Shown piece after piece: positions 25,293-34,215 of a DNA stretch of 64,000 nucleotides. Source of the DNA: Gaiellasilicea sp963730405 (GTDB lineage Bacteria; Actinomycetota; Thermoleophilia; Gaiellales; Gaiellaceae). The notes beneath the pieces were generated by a model that was given only the letters and a program-made list of their open reading frames with translations, made no database searches and was not told the DNA's origin. The stretch covers positions 248,001 to 312,000 of the forward strand of contig CAVSRW010000011.1 in NCBI GenBank assembly GCA_963730405.1, read 5' to 3'. The stretch's first letter is position 1; every line of letters starts with the position of its first letter. Position numbers and translations under genes: made by a program.

Positions 25293-27350
25293 TCAGTCGC
25301 GCTGGTCGTGCGGAACGCCGACGGTCGCCACGCACCCGGCGGAATTGCCAGCGAGGTCGTGCGCCGTGTATGCGAGCGAATAGACGCGTCCGCTCCCGGT
25401 TCCTACCCGTTCAGCCCTGAGAGCGCCTGCGACGTCCGGCGTCCCGAGCTCGAACCCGACGATGTCCTCCGAGTCGCCGTCGTTCGCGCTGCCAGTGACG
25501 AGCCGGAACGGGCCCGGCCCTGAGGTCGCGTCCGTGACGGTCACGTCGACGGCCACCGGGACGAGCTTCCCGTTCGGGGGCCACAGCCTCGACGGCGTCG
25601 GGGTGCAGGTGACGGCCGGGGGAGTCGCGTCCCGCCGCACCGTGACCGAGGCGGACGAGGTGCCGCCGTCGCTCGTCGCGATGCAGGTCAGCGTCGTCCC
25701 GGCCGTGTCCGCCGTGATCTGCGATGGCCCGCAGCCGGACGTCACGACGGGCGACTCCGGATCGAGGACGCTCCAGGTCACCGTCACGTCGCCCGTGTAC
25801 CAGCCGTTGCTCCCCAGCTGCCCCGCGACCGTCGGCACGATTACCGGCGGCGACGGGTCGCCCGCGAAGACCGCAACGGTGCCGAGCGCAGCGGTGCGGC
25901 CGCAGACGGCGGACGCGCCGATCGACGTCGTGGCGTCGCTCCAGCCGTCGCCGATCCGCTGGAAGAGCCGCGGCGTGTAGCCCTCGTACGCGGCGGCGTC
26001 GTACTCGACACACACCTCGACGGGTCCGCCGTAGCCGGCGGTGGTCGCGAGCTGCTGCTCGAGCGTCCCGGGCAGCGCCTTGAAGCCGGCGGGGGCGGGA
26101 GCGCTCAACGCCGCGGACTCCACCCACGTCGAGCCTCGAGCGGTCACAGACGGGAAGCCGACCGAGACGTCCGGCGAGACCTGCACAGCGACCGCCGCGC
26201 CTTCGAGCGTGTTCGCAAACACCTTCCATGCGTCGTTGAAGCTCGCCCCGGCGACGGCGGCGTCGCAGAAGACGCCATTCGATCCGCACGCGCCGGCGGG
26301 GTCGCTCTCCGACGCCGTGATCGCGGCGCCGATGCGGCTTTCGACCGCAATCGTGTCCGCTGCGACGGCGTTCTGCGGCACGACTGCGAAGCCGAAGCGG
26401 TCGCCGGTGGTGGAGCGCAGGGCATGCGTCTGCGCCGAGACGAAGCTCAGCATGCCGGGCAGCCCGATGTCGGTCTTGCCGAAGCCGATCCCCGAAGTCG
26501 TGTCGGGCGCCGGCCACCGATACGACGCATTGCCGACCGGCGTGTAGGCGTTCGCCAGGAACGTGCGAGCCGCTGCCGTCGACCCGTCGTTGCGCTGCGC
26601 GAGGCGGATGCCGTGCAGGAAGTAGTCGTTCAGGTACGCGCTCCGGTCGGCGAGCGTAGACCCTGGGACGCCCCATGCGGTCGCGTCTGCGTAGGTCTCC
26701 TGCGCCCAGAACCGGACGTACTGGCCCAGCTCCTCCCAGAACGCCGCGTCGGCGTACCACGCGGCGAGCTCCTGCTCGTACTGAGAGAGGTCGCTCGTCA
26801 CCTGGAGCGGGTCGGCAACGAAGACGAGGCCGGGGCTGGCGATGCCGTCGTCGCCCGTGTAGAGGCCGCGGACGAAGTCGAGGAAGTCGCGGCGCGCGGA
26901 GCCGATGTTCCTGAACACGGCGACGCCCATCGCCTTGGTCGACGGCGCGCCGATCTCGTTGATCGCCCAGGTGTCCCCGAGGCTCGCGTCGTAGCCGACG
27001 GCCCGCATCTGGCGCCGGAACTCGACGCCGGCCGCGTACCACCCGTGCATCCCGGCGTAGCTCGCCCAGTTCTCGAAACGGACCTCAGGCATCCCGTGGA
27101 AGCGCGGCCCCAGAGCGCGGAGCGTCGGCAATGGCCCGGGCCGCGGGCCGCCGGGGGTCGTGGGCGTGACGGACAGGTAGTAGTCGGAGCATGCGGAACC
27201 GGACTTGGAGAGCTCCGTCGCCAAGCGCGCGGTGTCCGTGGTGTAGAAGACGACGTCGGTGTCGCGGCAGGTGTCGGAGCTGGCGCCGGGCGCGGTACCT
27301 CCGGCGACCAACGCGAGCGCGAGTAGCGCAAGCAAACGGTGCGGCTTCAT
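25293..27350 (-). CDS. Large secreted protein with C-terminal Ig-like repeats
   Basis: The 685-residue protein has a signal peptide (MKPHRLLALLALALVAGGTAPG). The N-terminal ~450 residues are of unknown family, rich in Trp/Tyr (ENWASYAGMHGWYAAGVEF, GQYVRFWAQETYADATAWG). The C-terminal ~200 residues are surface-type beta-sandwich repeats: PVIVPTVAGQLGSNGWYTGD, then SRLWPPNGKLVPVAVDVTV and a final RVYSLAYTAHDLAGNSAGC ending VPHDQRD, a pattern common in actinobacterial cell-surface proteins. GAGAGGGG precedes the ATG. It is probably a cell-surface or extracellular protein. Confidence 0.8.
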   Translation of the reverse strand: MKPHRLLALLALALVAGGTAPGASSDTCRDTDVVFYTTDTARLATELSKSGSACSDYYLSVTPTTPGGPRPGPLPTLRALGPRFHGMPEVRFENWASYAGMHGWYAAGVEFRRQMRAVGYDASLGDTWAINEIGAPSTKAMGVAVFRNIGSARRDFLDFVRGLYTGDDGIASPGLVFVADPLQVTSDLSQYEQELAAWYADAAFWEELGQYVRFWAQETYADATAWGVPGSTLADRSAYLNDYFLHGIRLAQRNDGSTAAARTFLANAYTPVGNASYRWPAPDTTSGIGFGKTDIGLPGMLSFVSAQTHALRSTTGDRFGFAVVPQNAVAADTIAVESRIGAAITASESDPAGACGSNGVFCDAAVAGASFNDAWKVFANTLEGAAVAVQVSPDVSVGFPSVTARGSTWVESAALSAPAPAGFKALPGTLEQQLATTAGYGGPVEVCVEYDAAAYEGYTPRLFQRIGDGWSDATTSIGASAVCGRTAALGTVAVFAGDPSPPVIVPTVAGQLGSNGWYTGDVTVTWSVLDPESPVVTSGCGPSQITADTAGTTLTCIATSDGGTSSASVTVRRDATPPAVTCTPTPSRLWPPNGKLVPVAVDVTVTDATSGPGPFRLVTGSANDGDSEDIVGFELGTPDVAGALRAERVGTGSGRVYSLAYTAHDLAGNSAGCVATVGVPHDQRD

Positions 27351-27597
27351 CGAGACCCCTCTCGTCTTTTGTTAGTGGACATGACAGTAGAACCCCTTCG
27401 GTCGTGAGTCGAGTCGGATTCGACCTTGCTGGATGGCCCTAATCGGGCGCTCATCCGCGGCTAACGGCGAGTGTGACCGCCCGTTTGCCGACTCTTTACC
27501 TCCGCGTGGGCGAATGCTTTCGCCGGCCGATCCCGCCCTTAGCGCGGGCTCGCCTACCGTCCGGCGCAGTAGTCCGAACCTCCGAAAGGGGTCGAAG

Positions 27598-27981
27598 ATG
27601 CACAGCACGCACAAGACAAGGGGCGCGGCGCGCGCACCCGTCGCGGCAGTCCTGGCGACGCTCGCAGTCGCCCTGCCCGGCGGCTCGCAGGCGGCGACGC
27701 CGAAGCTCGTCGCATCCGTGGGACCCGGCTTCACGATCTCGATGAAGACGGCGGCCGGCAAGAAGGTGACGGTGCTGAAGCCGGGCACCTACTCGATCAG
27801 CGTCAGGGACAAGTCGCCCGTCCACGACTTCCGCCTGCGCGGGCCGGGGATCAACAAGGTCCTCAGCGGTGTCAGCGCGGTCGGGACGAAGACCGTGACC
27901 GTCCGCCTTCGCGCCGGTCGCTACCAGTTCACGTGCCAGCCGCACGCGAGCGCGATGCACGGCGCGTTCAGCGTCCGCTAG
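27598..27981 (+). CDS. Secreted cupredoxin-like copper-binding protein
   Basis: The 127-residue protein has an N-terminal export signal (ending GGSQA). The mature domain has the cupredoxin ligand set: His in SPVHDFRL and the C-terminal Cys113, His116 and Met120 (or His121) in FTCQPHASAMHG. Type 1 copper sites use His-Cys-His-Met, so copper binding is likely. AAAGGGG precedes ATG 27598. It is the first of three closely spaced genes. Confidence 0.83.
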   Translation: MHSTHKTRGAARAPVAAVLATLAVALPGGSQAATPKLVASVGPGFTISMKTAAGKKVTVLKPGTYSISVRDKSPVHDFRLRGPGINKVLSGVSAVGTKTVTVRLRAGRYQFTCQPHASAMHGAFSVR

Positions 27982-27992
27982 GAGCGATCCGG

Positions 27993-28730
27993 ATGACGAC
28001 CAGACGGCTTCTCGTCCTCCTGCTCGCGAGTGCCGCCGCCGTCGGCGGCGGCCTCGCGGGCAACTCGTCCGCCGACGCGCGTGAGACGGCGGCGCCGGCC
28101 GCGGGTGGGATCGATCCCCGTTCGGGCGGGCTCGAGGTCGCGCTCGGCGAGTGGGCGATCTCGACCGAGGCCCGCGCGATCAGGCCCGGCCCCGTCACGC
28201 TCGTGATCCGCAACCGCGGCACGTTCCGCCACGGCCTCGAGCTCGAGCTCCGACGCGTGGACGACCACGATCACGATCACGACGACCACGGCGACGACGA
28301 CGCCAAGTCGATCAAGCTCGCCCCGGGCCAGGTGACGCGGCTGACGCTGAACCTCGCACCGGGCATCTACGAGATCGAGTGTTTCATCAGCCACCACGAC
28401 GACCAGGGCATGCGCGGAGTGCTCGAAGTGCGTGCGGATGCGCCGCTGCTGGCGCCGCCGAAGCCGGCGGCGGGCACGACGGTCGCGATCTCCGGCTTCG
28501 CGTACAAGCCGGCCACGCTGCGGACGACCGTCGGGAAGGCGGTCACGTGGCGGAACGACGACGCGGCTCCGCACACGGCCTCGGCGGCCGCATTCTCCTC
28601 GCCGCAACTCGCGAAGGGCGGCACCTATCGGCGCCGCTTCACGCGTGCCGGGACGTACGCGTACATCTGCGCTCTCCACCCGGGGATGCGGGGCAAGGTG
28701 ATCGTCGTCGCAGCGGGCGGAGGGAGCTGA
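27993..28730 (+). CDS. Secreted two-domain cupredoxin-like protein
   Basis: The 245-residue protein has a signal peptide (TRRLLVLLLASAAAVGGGLA). The first cupredoxin-like domain (VALGEWAISTEARAIRPG to FISHHDDQGMRGVLEV) carries an inserted Asp/His-rich loop (DDHDHDHDDHGDDD), which is a likely metal sink. The second (VAISGFAYKPATLRTTVG to YICALHPGMRGKVIVV) has the classical amicyanin/plastocyanin end with Cys, His and Met. Eleven bases separate it from the preceding cupredoxin gene, and its stop overlaps the start of the next gene. It probably binds copper outside the membrane. Confidence 0.86.
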   Translation: MTTRRLLVLLLASAAAVGGGLAGNSSADARETAAPAAGGIDPRSGGLEVALGEWAISTEARAIRPGPVTLVIRNRGTFRHGLELELRRVDDHDHDHDDHGDDDAKSIKLAPGQVTRLTLNLAPGIYEIECFISHHDDQGMRGVLEVRADAPLLAPPKPAAGTTVAISGFAYKPATLRTTVGKAVTWRNDDAAPHTASAAAFSSPQLAKGGTYRRRFTRAGTYAYICALHPGMRGKVIVVAAGGGS

Positions 28731-29290
28731 TGCTCCTTCCGCCGGCGCTCGGCCCTCGCCCGGCAGCGCGGCTCGCCGTCGCGGCGGCGCTCATGTCCGC
28801 CGCGGCGGCGGCGATCCACGCCGCGGTCGCGGCCCCGCACTTCCGGGAGTACGCGCCGTTCGGGCTGCTCTTCGGCGCGACCGCCCTCGCACAGGCGGCA
28901 TGGGCGGCGCTCATGATCACCGTTCCTTCGGCGCGGCTGCTCGCCGCGGGTGCGGCCGGAAACGCCGCGATCGTCGGTGCGTGGGCACTCTCGCGGACGG
29001 TCGGCCCGCCGGTTGGACCCGGCCGCTGGACGCCCGAGCCGGCCGCCGCGCTGGACGTGGCGGCGTCGACGTTGGAGCTCGGAATCGTCGCCGCCGCGGT
29101 CGCGCTCCTGGTAGCGGGGCGACCGTTCGCGCCGCGCGGCAGCCGCGAGCTCAGGTGCCTCACCGCAGTCGCGACGGCTGCCGCGGTCGCGATCACCGGA
29201 GCGGCCCTGGCGCACGGCGGCGGCGCCCATCACCACCCGCCCGGGCATGCCGGTCACGACCACGACCACAGCGCACCGAACGCGAAGTGA
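28730..29290 (+). CDS. Membrane protein with His-rich C-terminal tail
   Basis: A 186-residue protein with about five hydrophobic segments and a C-terminal tail AHGGGAHHHPPGHAGHDHDH. The tail holds nine His and probably binds metal. ATG 28730 overlaps the TGA of the double-cupredoxin gene (TGATG). Together with the two cupredoxin genes this looks like an extracytoplasmic copper-handling unit, but no known transporter signature is visible. Confidence 0.75.
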   Translation: MLLPPALGPRPAARLAVAAALMSAAAAAIHAAVAAPHFREYAPFGLLFGATALAQAAWAALMITVPSARLLAAGAAGNAAIVGAWALSRTVGPPVGPGRWTPEPAAALDVAASTLELGIVAAAVALLVAGRPFAPRGSRELRCLTAVATAAAVAITGAALAHGGGAHHHPPGHAGHDHDHSAPNAK

Positions 29291-29387
29291 GCAGCGTCGC
29301 TGCGCTAACCGTTTAGCCAGGGCAAACCGAGAGTCGCGGCACGACGTATCGCCAGTCGAAAGGTCTTCCCGTCGGAAGGAGGTCCCA

Positions 29388-30101
29388 GTGGCTCTCAGAA
29401 CGTCCGCCCTCGCGATCGCGCTCGTCGCCGCCGCCGGACTCGCGGGGTCGGGCGAGGCGCGCCGTTCACAGGATCCGACCGTCGCGCTGGGCACCGCAGC
29501 CGGGCTCGCACCGGACGGCCGGTCGCTCCGGATCGAGGTGATCGCGTCGTGCCCGGAGCGCTGGTCGGTCGTCGAGGCGCGGGTGACCGTCTCCCAACCC
29601 CAGGCATCCGGGAGCGGCTCGTTTCCGCTTGCCTGCATCGGCTCGCAGCGGCCGTTCAGCGTCGTCGTCACGGCGTCGGACGGCAGCTTCACGCTCGGGC
29701 CTGCTCAGGCCGCCGCCAGGGTGGTCGTCGAGCGCGGCCACACGGTGCAGGCGACCGACGCCGAGTCGATTCAGCTCGACCCGACCGTCGTGCTCGACCT
29801 CGCCGACACCGCCCTCCTCCAGGGAGCGGGCGAGTCGGCCTCGATCGACCTCACCGTGGCGTGCAACCCGGGCGCGACCGGCGAGGAGTCGTACGTGGCC
29901 GTCCAGCAGGGCAACCTCGTCGCCCGCGGCTTCTACACACCGACCTGCGACGGCGGCCCGCACACGTTCTCGGTCGTCGCGAGGCTCGCGCAGGGTGTCT
30001 TCCAGCCGGGCGACGCGCGGGCGTTGAGCTTCGCGACCGCGTCGTTGGCGGGGTTCTCGTTCACGGGCGTCGCCGACGAGCCGTTGCAGCTCGTGCGCTG
30101 A
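29388..30101 (+). CDS. Secreted hypothetical protein
   Basis: The 237-residue protein has a signal peptide (VALRTSALAIALVAAAGLAG) and a beta-rich mature part made of two related halves: each has a strand run ending in a Cys segment and a TFSV/PFSVVV strand (RPFSVVVTASDGSF and HTFSVVARLAQGVF). This suggests an internal duplication of an Ig-like domain. GTG 29388 is preceded by GGAAGGAGGT. It lies about 100 nt downstream of the cupredoxin operon and may belong to it. Confidence 0.72.
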   Translation: MALRTSALAIALVAAAGLAGSGEARRSQDPTVALGTAAGLAPDGRSLRIEVIASCPERWSVVEARVTVSQPQASGSGSFPLACIGSQRPFSVVVTASDGSFTLGPAQAAARVVVERGHTVQATDAESIQLDPTVVLDLADTALLQGAGESASIDLTVACNPGATGEESYVAVQQGNLVARGFYTPTCDGGPHTFSVVARLAQGVFQPGDARALSFATASLAGFSFTGVADEPLQLVR

Positions 30102-30110
30102 GCTCCCCAC

Positions 30111-30147
30111 GCCGGCGGCGGGCGCGCCGAGCGCGGCCGCCGCCGGC
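30111..30147 (+). terminator. Strong hairpin terminator
   Basis: GCCGGCGGCGG (30111-30121) pairs perfectly with CCGCCGCCGGC (30137-30147), 15-base loop, ten bases after the upstream stop codon. No T-run. Confidence 0.6.
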
Positions 30148-30236
30148 ACCTGAGTCCTCCGTTTCCTGGTTGAAAACTCTGATCTTTCGGCCAATTGTTC
30201 GTCCTGCGGACGCTCTCTACGCTGCGAAGTCCTCCG

Positions 30237-30635
30237 ATGTGGCCGGTACCCGCCCCGCTGCGTGTCGTGATCGCCGATGACGACGAGAGCTATGCCGAGC
30301 TCGTCGCGGCGCTCCTGCACGACCGCCCAGAGCTGGAGGTGATCGGGATCGCAAAGGACGGCGAGGAGGCCGTGCAGCTCGCGTGCTGGCAGGACGCCGA
30401 CATCGTGCTGATGGACATCGACATGCCGCGGATCGACGGGATCATGGCGACGCGGCTCGTCCGCGAGGCGCGGCCGCGGATGTGCGTGCTGATGCTCACC
30501 GGCGCCGATCCCCGCCTGGTCGAAGAGGCACGTGAGGCCGGCGCGACCGGCTACGTCGACAAGCTCGACGCGCCCTCCGAGCTCGTGCCCGCCCTGCTCG
30601 CCCTCTGCTCCCCGCCGGCCGGCCGCCCGGCCTGA
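30237..30635 (+). CDS. Single-domain response regulator
   Basis: A 132-residue CheY-like receiver without an output domain. Acidic pocket DDDE (after VVIA), phosphoacceptor Asp in IVLMDIDMP, Thr in MLTGAD and Lys in GYVDK are all present. ATG 30237 is chosen over the earlier in-frame start because it gives the normal receiver N-terminus. No kinase is adjacent; the nearest is the PAS kinase at 32530, two genes away. It may act by protein-protein contact. Confidence 0.88.
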   Translation: MWPVPAPLRVVIADDDESYAELVAALLHDRPELEVIGIAKDGEEAVQLACWQDADIVLMDIDMPRIDGIMATRLVREARPRMCVLMLTGADPRLVEEAREAGATGYVDKLDAPSELVPALLALCSPPAGRPA

Positions 30636-30680
30636 GCCGCACAGTGGCGCCGGTGCCGCCGCGGCGCTAGCCTCGCGGTA

Positions 30681-31616
30681 GTGCTCCGACGGGCGTTAGC
30701 CGTGGGGCTCGCCGCCGCCTCGCTCCCCGCCGGGCCGGCGACGGCGGCACCCTGGGGCGGTCCGCAGTCCACGTCGAGCGGCGAGTCGGTGAACGTGTTG
30801 ATCTCCGACAGCTATCCGGTCGACCCGGCCCTGCCGAAGCGCTGGGCCGAGTGGGCCGCCACGAAGCTGCCGCACGCGACCGGCGACCTCGCCGATGTGC
30901 GCTTCCTGCTCCTCACCCCGGTGGAGGTCGCGGGAATGTGCGTGGCGCCCGTGGACGGGTGCTACCTCCAGGCGGAGCGCACGATCGTAGGTCCGGCCGA
31001 GAACTACCGCGACGGAACGAACGTTGCGACCGTGCTGGCACACGAGTTCGCTCACCACGTGACCACGCGGCGCGTCAACCCGCCCTGGTCGGCGTTCGAC
31101 TACGGCCCCAAGCGCTGGGCAACCGCGGTGCGGGCCTGCTCGCGCGTACGGGCGGGGACAGCCTTCGCCGGTGACAAGGGCGGCGGGCTCTACGGGCTCG
31201 ACATGGCCGAAGCCTGGGCCGAGACGTATGCGCACGCCGTCTGGCGCACCTCCAACTGGGAGAACGGCTGGTGGCCCGCCTGGCCGTGGTACCTGCACAC
31301 CTCCCTCGCCCCCACGGCGCGGACGCTCGCGCTCGCGGCGCTCGACGCCTCGGAGCCCTGGCAGCCCGCTGATCGGCTGTGGCGTGGCCGGCTCTCGCCC
31401 GGCCGCACCGCCCGGCTCGCGATCTCGCCGCTCGACGGGTCGCTGAGCGCGCGGAGCGTCTCCGCACCGGTCGACGCCCGAATCGCGCTCTACTCGGGCG
31501 AGCGGCGGCTCGCCGGGCCCACCCGCCGGCTCGCCTTCACGGTCTGCGGGCAGAAGAACCTCAGCGTTCGCGTCACGTCGGCTCGCGGCGGCGCTTTCGT
31601 GCTCGCGATCCGCTAG
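30681..31616 (+). CDS. Putative secreted zinc metalloprotease
   Basis: The 311-residue protein has a signal peptide (MLRRALAVGLAAASLPAGPATA). A zinc-protease core is visible: HEFAHH with His121, Glu122 and His125, and about 55 residues later MAEAWAETYAH, which can supply the third ligand. Paired Cys (MCVAPVDGCY) precede the site. The C-terminal ~90 residues form a beta-type domain like those that follow secreted proteases. It does not match a named peptidase family from memory, so the protease call rests on the motif and export. Confidence 0.72.
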   Translation: MLRRALAVGLAAASLPAGPATAAPWGGPQSTSSGESVNVLISDSYPVDPALPKRWAEWAATKLPHATGDLADVRFLLLTPVEVAGMCVAPVDGCYLQAERTIVGPAENYRDGTNVATVLAHEFAHHVTTRRVNPPWSAFDYGPKRWATAVRACSRVRAGTAFAGDKGGGLYGLDMAEAWAETYAHAVWRTSNWENGWWPAWPWYLHTSLAPTARTLALAALDASEPWQPADRLWRGRLSPGRTARLAISPLDGSLSARSVSAPVDARIALYSGERRLAGPTRRLAFTVCGQKNLSVRVTSARGGAFVLAIR

Positions 31617-32494
31617 TCGAGTAGCGTCCGCTCGAGCCCGGCCAGCGACTCCCGCTCGACCTGGGCCAACCCCTCGTGGCGGGCGTGCACCGCCAGCACG
31701 GCACAGAGAAGGAGCGAGAGCACGCGGGCGCGCAGCAGCCCGGCCTCGGAGACCGGCCCGTACTCCGAGAAGAAGGCGGCCCGGGCGGGCGGCGGAAGCG
31801 CGCACCAGACGAGGACGAGGTCGATCGCGGGGTCAGCCCGGCAGACGTCGCCCCAGTCGATCACGCCGGACAGCCGTCCGTCCTCGACGAACGCATGGCG
31901 CAGGTGCAGGTCGCCGTGGACGACCGTCGCGCGCTCCGGAGGCGGCAGGTCGAGGGCGGCCGCGAGGACGTCCTCTGCTCCGGGCGTAGCGACGCCGAGC
32001 TCGTCGAGCCGGTCGCGTGCCCGCTCCACCCGGAAGCCCATGTCGGCGCGTCCGAGCGGGTCGAGCGGTAGCTCGACCGCGACGTCCGCGGCGTGCAGCG
32101 CCCGCAGGAAGGCGCCGAGCGGCCGGGCGAGCGCTGCGCGGCCATCGTCGTCGAGCTCCGCCTCCGCGAGCTCGCGGCCCGGCACGATCGTCGACCCGAA
32201 GAAGGGCCACGGGAAGGCTGGGCCGGCGGCGCCGACGAACATCGGCTCGGGCACCGGCAGCGGCAGTTGCGGCGCCAGGAGCGGAAGGACACGTAGCTCC
32301 CGGGCGACGCCGTCGAGGGCGATCTCGCGCCGAGGGAAGCGGAACAGCCACTGCTCGTCGACGAGCCACGCGGTGTTGTCCCAGCCCTCGCCCGCCAGTC
32401 TGAGGGAGTCAAGCTCGAGCTCCGGGAACTGGTCGGCGAGCAAGCGCCGCGCGAGCGCCTCGTCGACGACGATCTCCGGGCTCCACTCAGGCAC
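31613..32494 (-). CDS. Aminoglycoside phosphotransferase-family kinase
   Basis: A 293-residue protein of the APH/choline-kinase fold. The Brenner motif VVHGDLHLRHAFV has the catalytic Asp, and GVIDWGDVCRADPAIDL supplies the metal-binding Asp. The N-terminal lobe has RLAGEGWDNTAWLV. Family members phosphorylate antibiotics or small metabolites; nothing here points to resistance specifically. It overlaps the metalloprotease gene end by four bases in convergent orientation. Confidence 0.9.
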   Translation of the reverse strand: MPEWSPEIVVDEALARRLLADQFPELELDSLRLAGEGWDNTAWLVDEQWLFRFPRREIALDGVARELRVLPLLAPQLPLPVPEPMFVGAAGPAFPWPFFGSTIVPGRELAEAELDDDGRAALARPLGAFLRALHAADVAVELPLDPLGRADMGFRVERARDRLDELGVATPGAEDVLAAALDLPPPERATVVHGDLHLRHAFVEDGRLSGVIDWGDVCRADPAIDLVLVWCALPPPARAAFFSEYGPVSEAGLLRARVLSLLLCAVLAVHARHEGLAQVERESLAGLERTLLD

Positions 32495-32529
32495 GCCGCG
32501 ACCCTAGCCCCTCCAACCCGGCGTCTACG

Positions 32530-33546
32530 ATGGCTGCGATGGACGCGGTCTCCATGCCTGCGGACGCACACCACCGGGCGCTCCTCGACGCCTTGCCCGA
32601 CCTGGTCCTTCGCCTGCGGGCCGACGGGACGTACCTCGACGTCGTCGGCGACACCTCGAAGCTGGCAAACCCGCCCGAGCACGTGGTCGGCGCCAACGCC
32701 TGGGAGCTCCTCCCGGCCGAGGTGGCCAAGCAGCTGATGCAGTGCGTCGGCGCGTCGCTCGAGCAGCGGACGCTCGCGACCGTCGAGTATCGCCTGCGCA
32801 CGCACCTCGGGGTCGAGCGTGACTTCGAGGTCAGGGTGGCGCCCGCCGGGCCGGACGAGGTGGTGGCCGTCGTCCGCGACGTCACCGATCTGCGCCAGGC
32901 GATGCGCGACCTCACCGAATCCCGAGCCCGGATCGTGGCGGCAGGCGATGCCGAGCGGCGGCGCGTCGAGCGGAATCTGCACGACGGCGCCCAGCAGCGA
33001 CTGGTGACCGTCGCGCTCCACCTCCATCTGATCAGGCGCCGGCTCGAGACCGGTCCGACCGAGGTCGCAGAGCTGGTCGAGGCGGCGCAGATCGAGTTGG
33101 CGCTCGCCCTCGACGAGATCCGGCAGCTCGTCCGCGGGCTCCACCCGCGCCTGCTCAGCGACCGGGGGCTCGAGCCGGCGCTCGTCGGCCTGGCCGAGCG
33201 GGCCGTGATCCCGGTCGAGATCCTGGAGACGCCTCCGGAGCGGCTGCCGCCTGCGGTCGAGGCAGCCGCCTACTACCTCGTCGCGGAAGCCCTCGCGAAT
33301 GCGGCCAAGCACAGCGAGGCCTCGCGGGTGACCATCCGCGTCCACTCCGACGACCGCTGGACCACCGTCGAGATCGCCGACGACGGCGTCGGCGGCGCCG
33401 ACCCACAGACCGGCTCCGGCCTGCGCGGCCTCGCGGACCGGGTGGCGGCCCTCGGCGGCGAGCTCGAGCTCGAGAGCGAGCCCGGTTGCGGGACCTGCAT
33501 GCGGGCGCGGCTTCCGCATCGGGACCCGAGCGCACAGCACGGTTGA
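32530..33546 (+). CDS. PAS-domain sensor histidine kinase (NarL-type)
   Basis: A 338-residue soluble kinase. The PAS domain covers about residues 15-125 (LPDLVLRLRADGTYLDVVGD to VAVVRDVTDLRQA). The HisKA_3 dimerisation helix has the phosphoacceptor His in RRVERNLHDGAQQRL, and the HATPase domain shows ALANAAKHSEAS (N box) and DDGVGGADPQTGSGLRGL (G boxes). No transmembrane segment, so the signal is cytoplasmic. No cognate regulator with DNA-binding domain is adjacent; the receiver at 30237 is the closest candidate. Confidence 0.93.
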   Translation: MAAMDAVSMPADAHHRALLDALPDLVLRLRADGTYLDVVGDTSKLANPPEHVVGANAWELLPAEVAKQLMQCVGASLEQRTLATVEYRLRTHLGVERDFEVRVAPAGPDEVVAVVRDVTDLRQAMRDLTESRARIVAAGDAERRRVERNLHDGAQQRLVTVALHLHLIRRRLETGPTEVAELVEAAQIELALALDEIRQLVRGLHPRLLSDRGLEPALVGLAERAVIPVEILETPPERLPPAVEAAAYYLVAEALANAAKHSEASRVTIRVHSDDRWTTVEIADDGVGGADPQTGSGLRGLADRVAALGGELELESEPGCGTCMRARLPHRDPSAQHG

Positions 33547-33634
33547 ACCGATCACGCAGACCTGGCGAATACGGCAGGAGACGCGCTTGCTGCGCGAACT
33601 GCTGCCCAGCCAGATCCCCCGGGAGGTAGGGACC

Positions 33635-34054
33635 ATGGATCGCACGCCCGTCCAGAACGTCGCCCGGCTGGTGGGAATCGTCTTCCTGCTCGTCGGCATC
33701 GCCGGTTTCATCCCCGGCGTCACCACGAACCTCTACGAAGGCCTCGAGTTCGCAGGCGACGAGGGCACTGCAGAGCTGCTCGGACTCTTCGAAGTGAGCG
33801 TCCTGCACAACATCGTGCACGGTCTCTTCGGCATCGCCGGCCTCGCACTCGCGGCCAGCGCCAGCGGCGCGCGGACGTACCTGATCGGCGGCGGCGCGAT
33901 CTATCTCGCTCTCTTCCTGCTCGGGATCGTCGGCGGCGGCGACTGGATCCCGGTCAACAGCGCCGACAACTGGCTCCACCTCGTGCTCGGGGCCGGGATG
34001 ATCGGCCTCGGGGTCGCCACGACCCGCGAGAGCAGGGTCGCCTCGCCCGCCTAG
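33635..34054 (+). CDS. DUF4383 membrane protein
   Basis: A 139-residue protein with four transmembrane segments and the family signatures LVGIVFLLVGIAGFIPGVT, VSVLHNIVHGLFGIAGLA and ADNWLHLVLGAGMIGLG. DUF4383 proteins are common in Actinobacteria and of unknown function. ATG 33635 follows GGGAGGTAGGG, a strong ribosome-binding site. A terminator hairpin follows closely. Confidence 0.9.
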   Translation: MDRTPVQNVARLVGIVFLLVGIAGFIPGVTTNLYEGLEFAGDEGTAELLGLFEVSVLHNIVHGLFGIAGLALAASASGARTYLIGGGAIYLALFLLGIVGGGDWIPVNSADNWLHLVLGAGMIGLGVATTRESRVASPA

Positions 34055-34079
34055 CTCCACGCGTCGAGGAGGTTCCACC

Positions 34080-34105
34080 GAAGGGCGGCCGCACGGCCGC
34101 CCTTC
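34080..34105 (+). terminator. Rho-independent terminator
   Basis: GAAGGGCGGCC (34080-34090) pairs perfectly with GGCCGCCCTTC (34095-34105), loop GCAC, followed by the T-rich ACGTTCTTATT. It ends the DUF4383 transcript. Confidence 0.85.
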
Positions 34106-34215
34106 ACGTTCTTATTACTCGAAAGCGGTACGAATCCCTCGTCGGGGTGGTGCTTGCTCCGGTTTCCGGTGCCGACCTCAATCCCCAGACCGACACCCGA
34201 CCACGGAGCTTCCGC

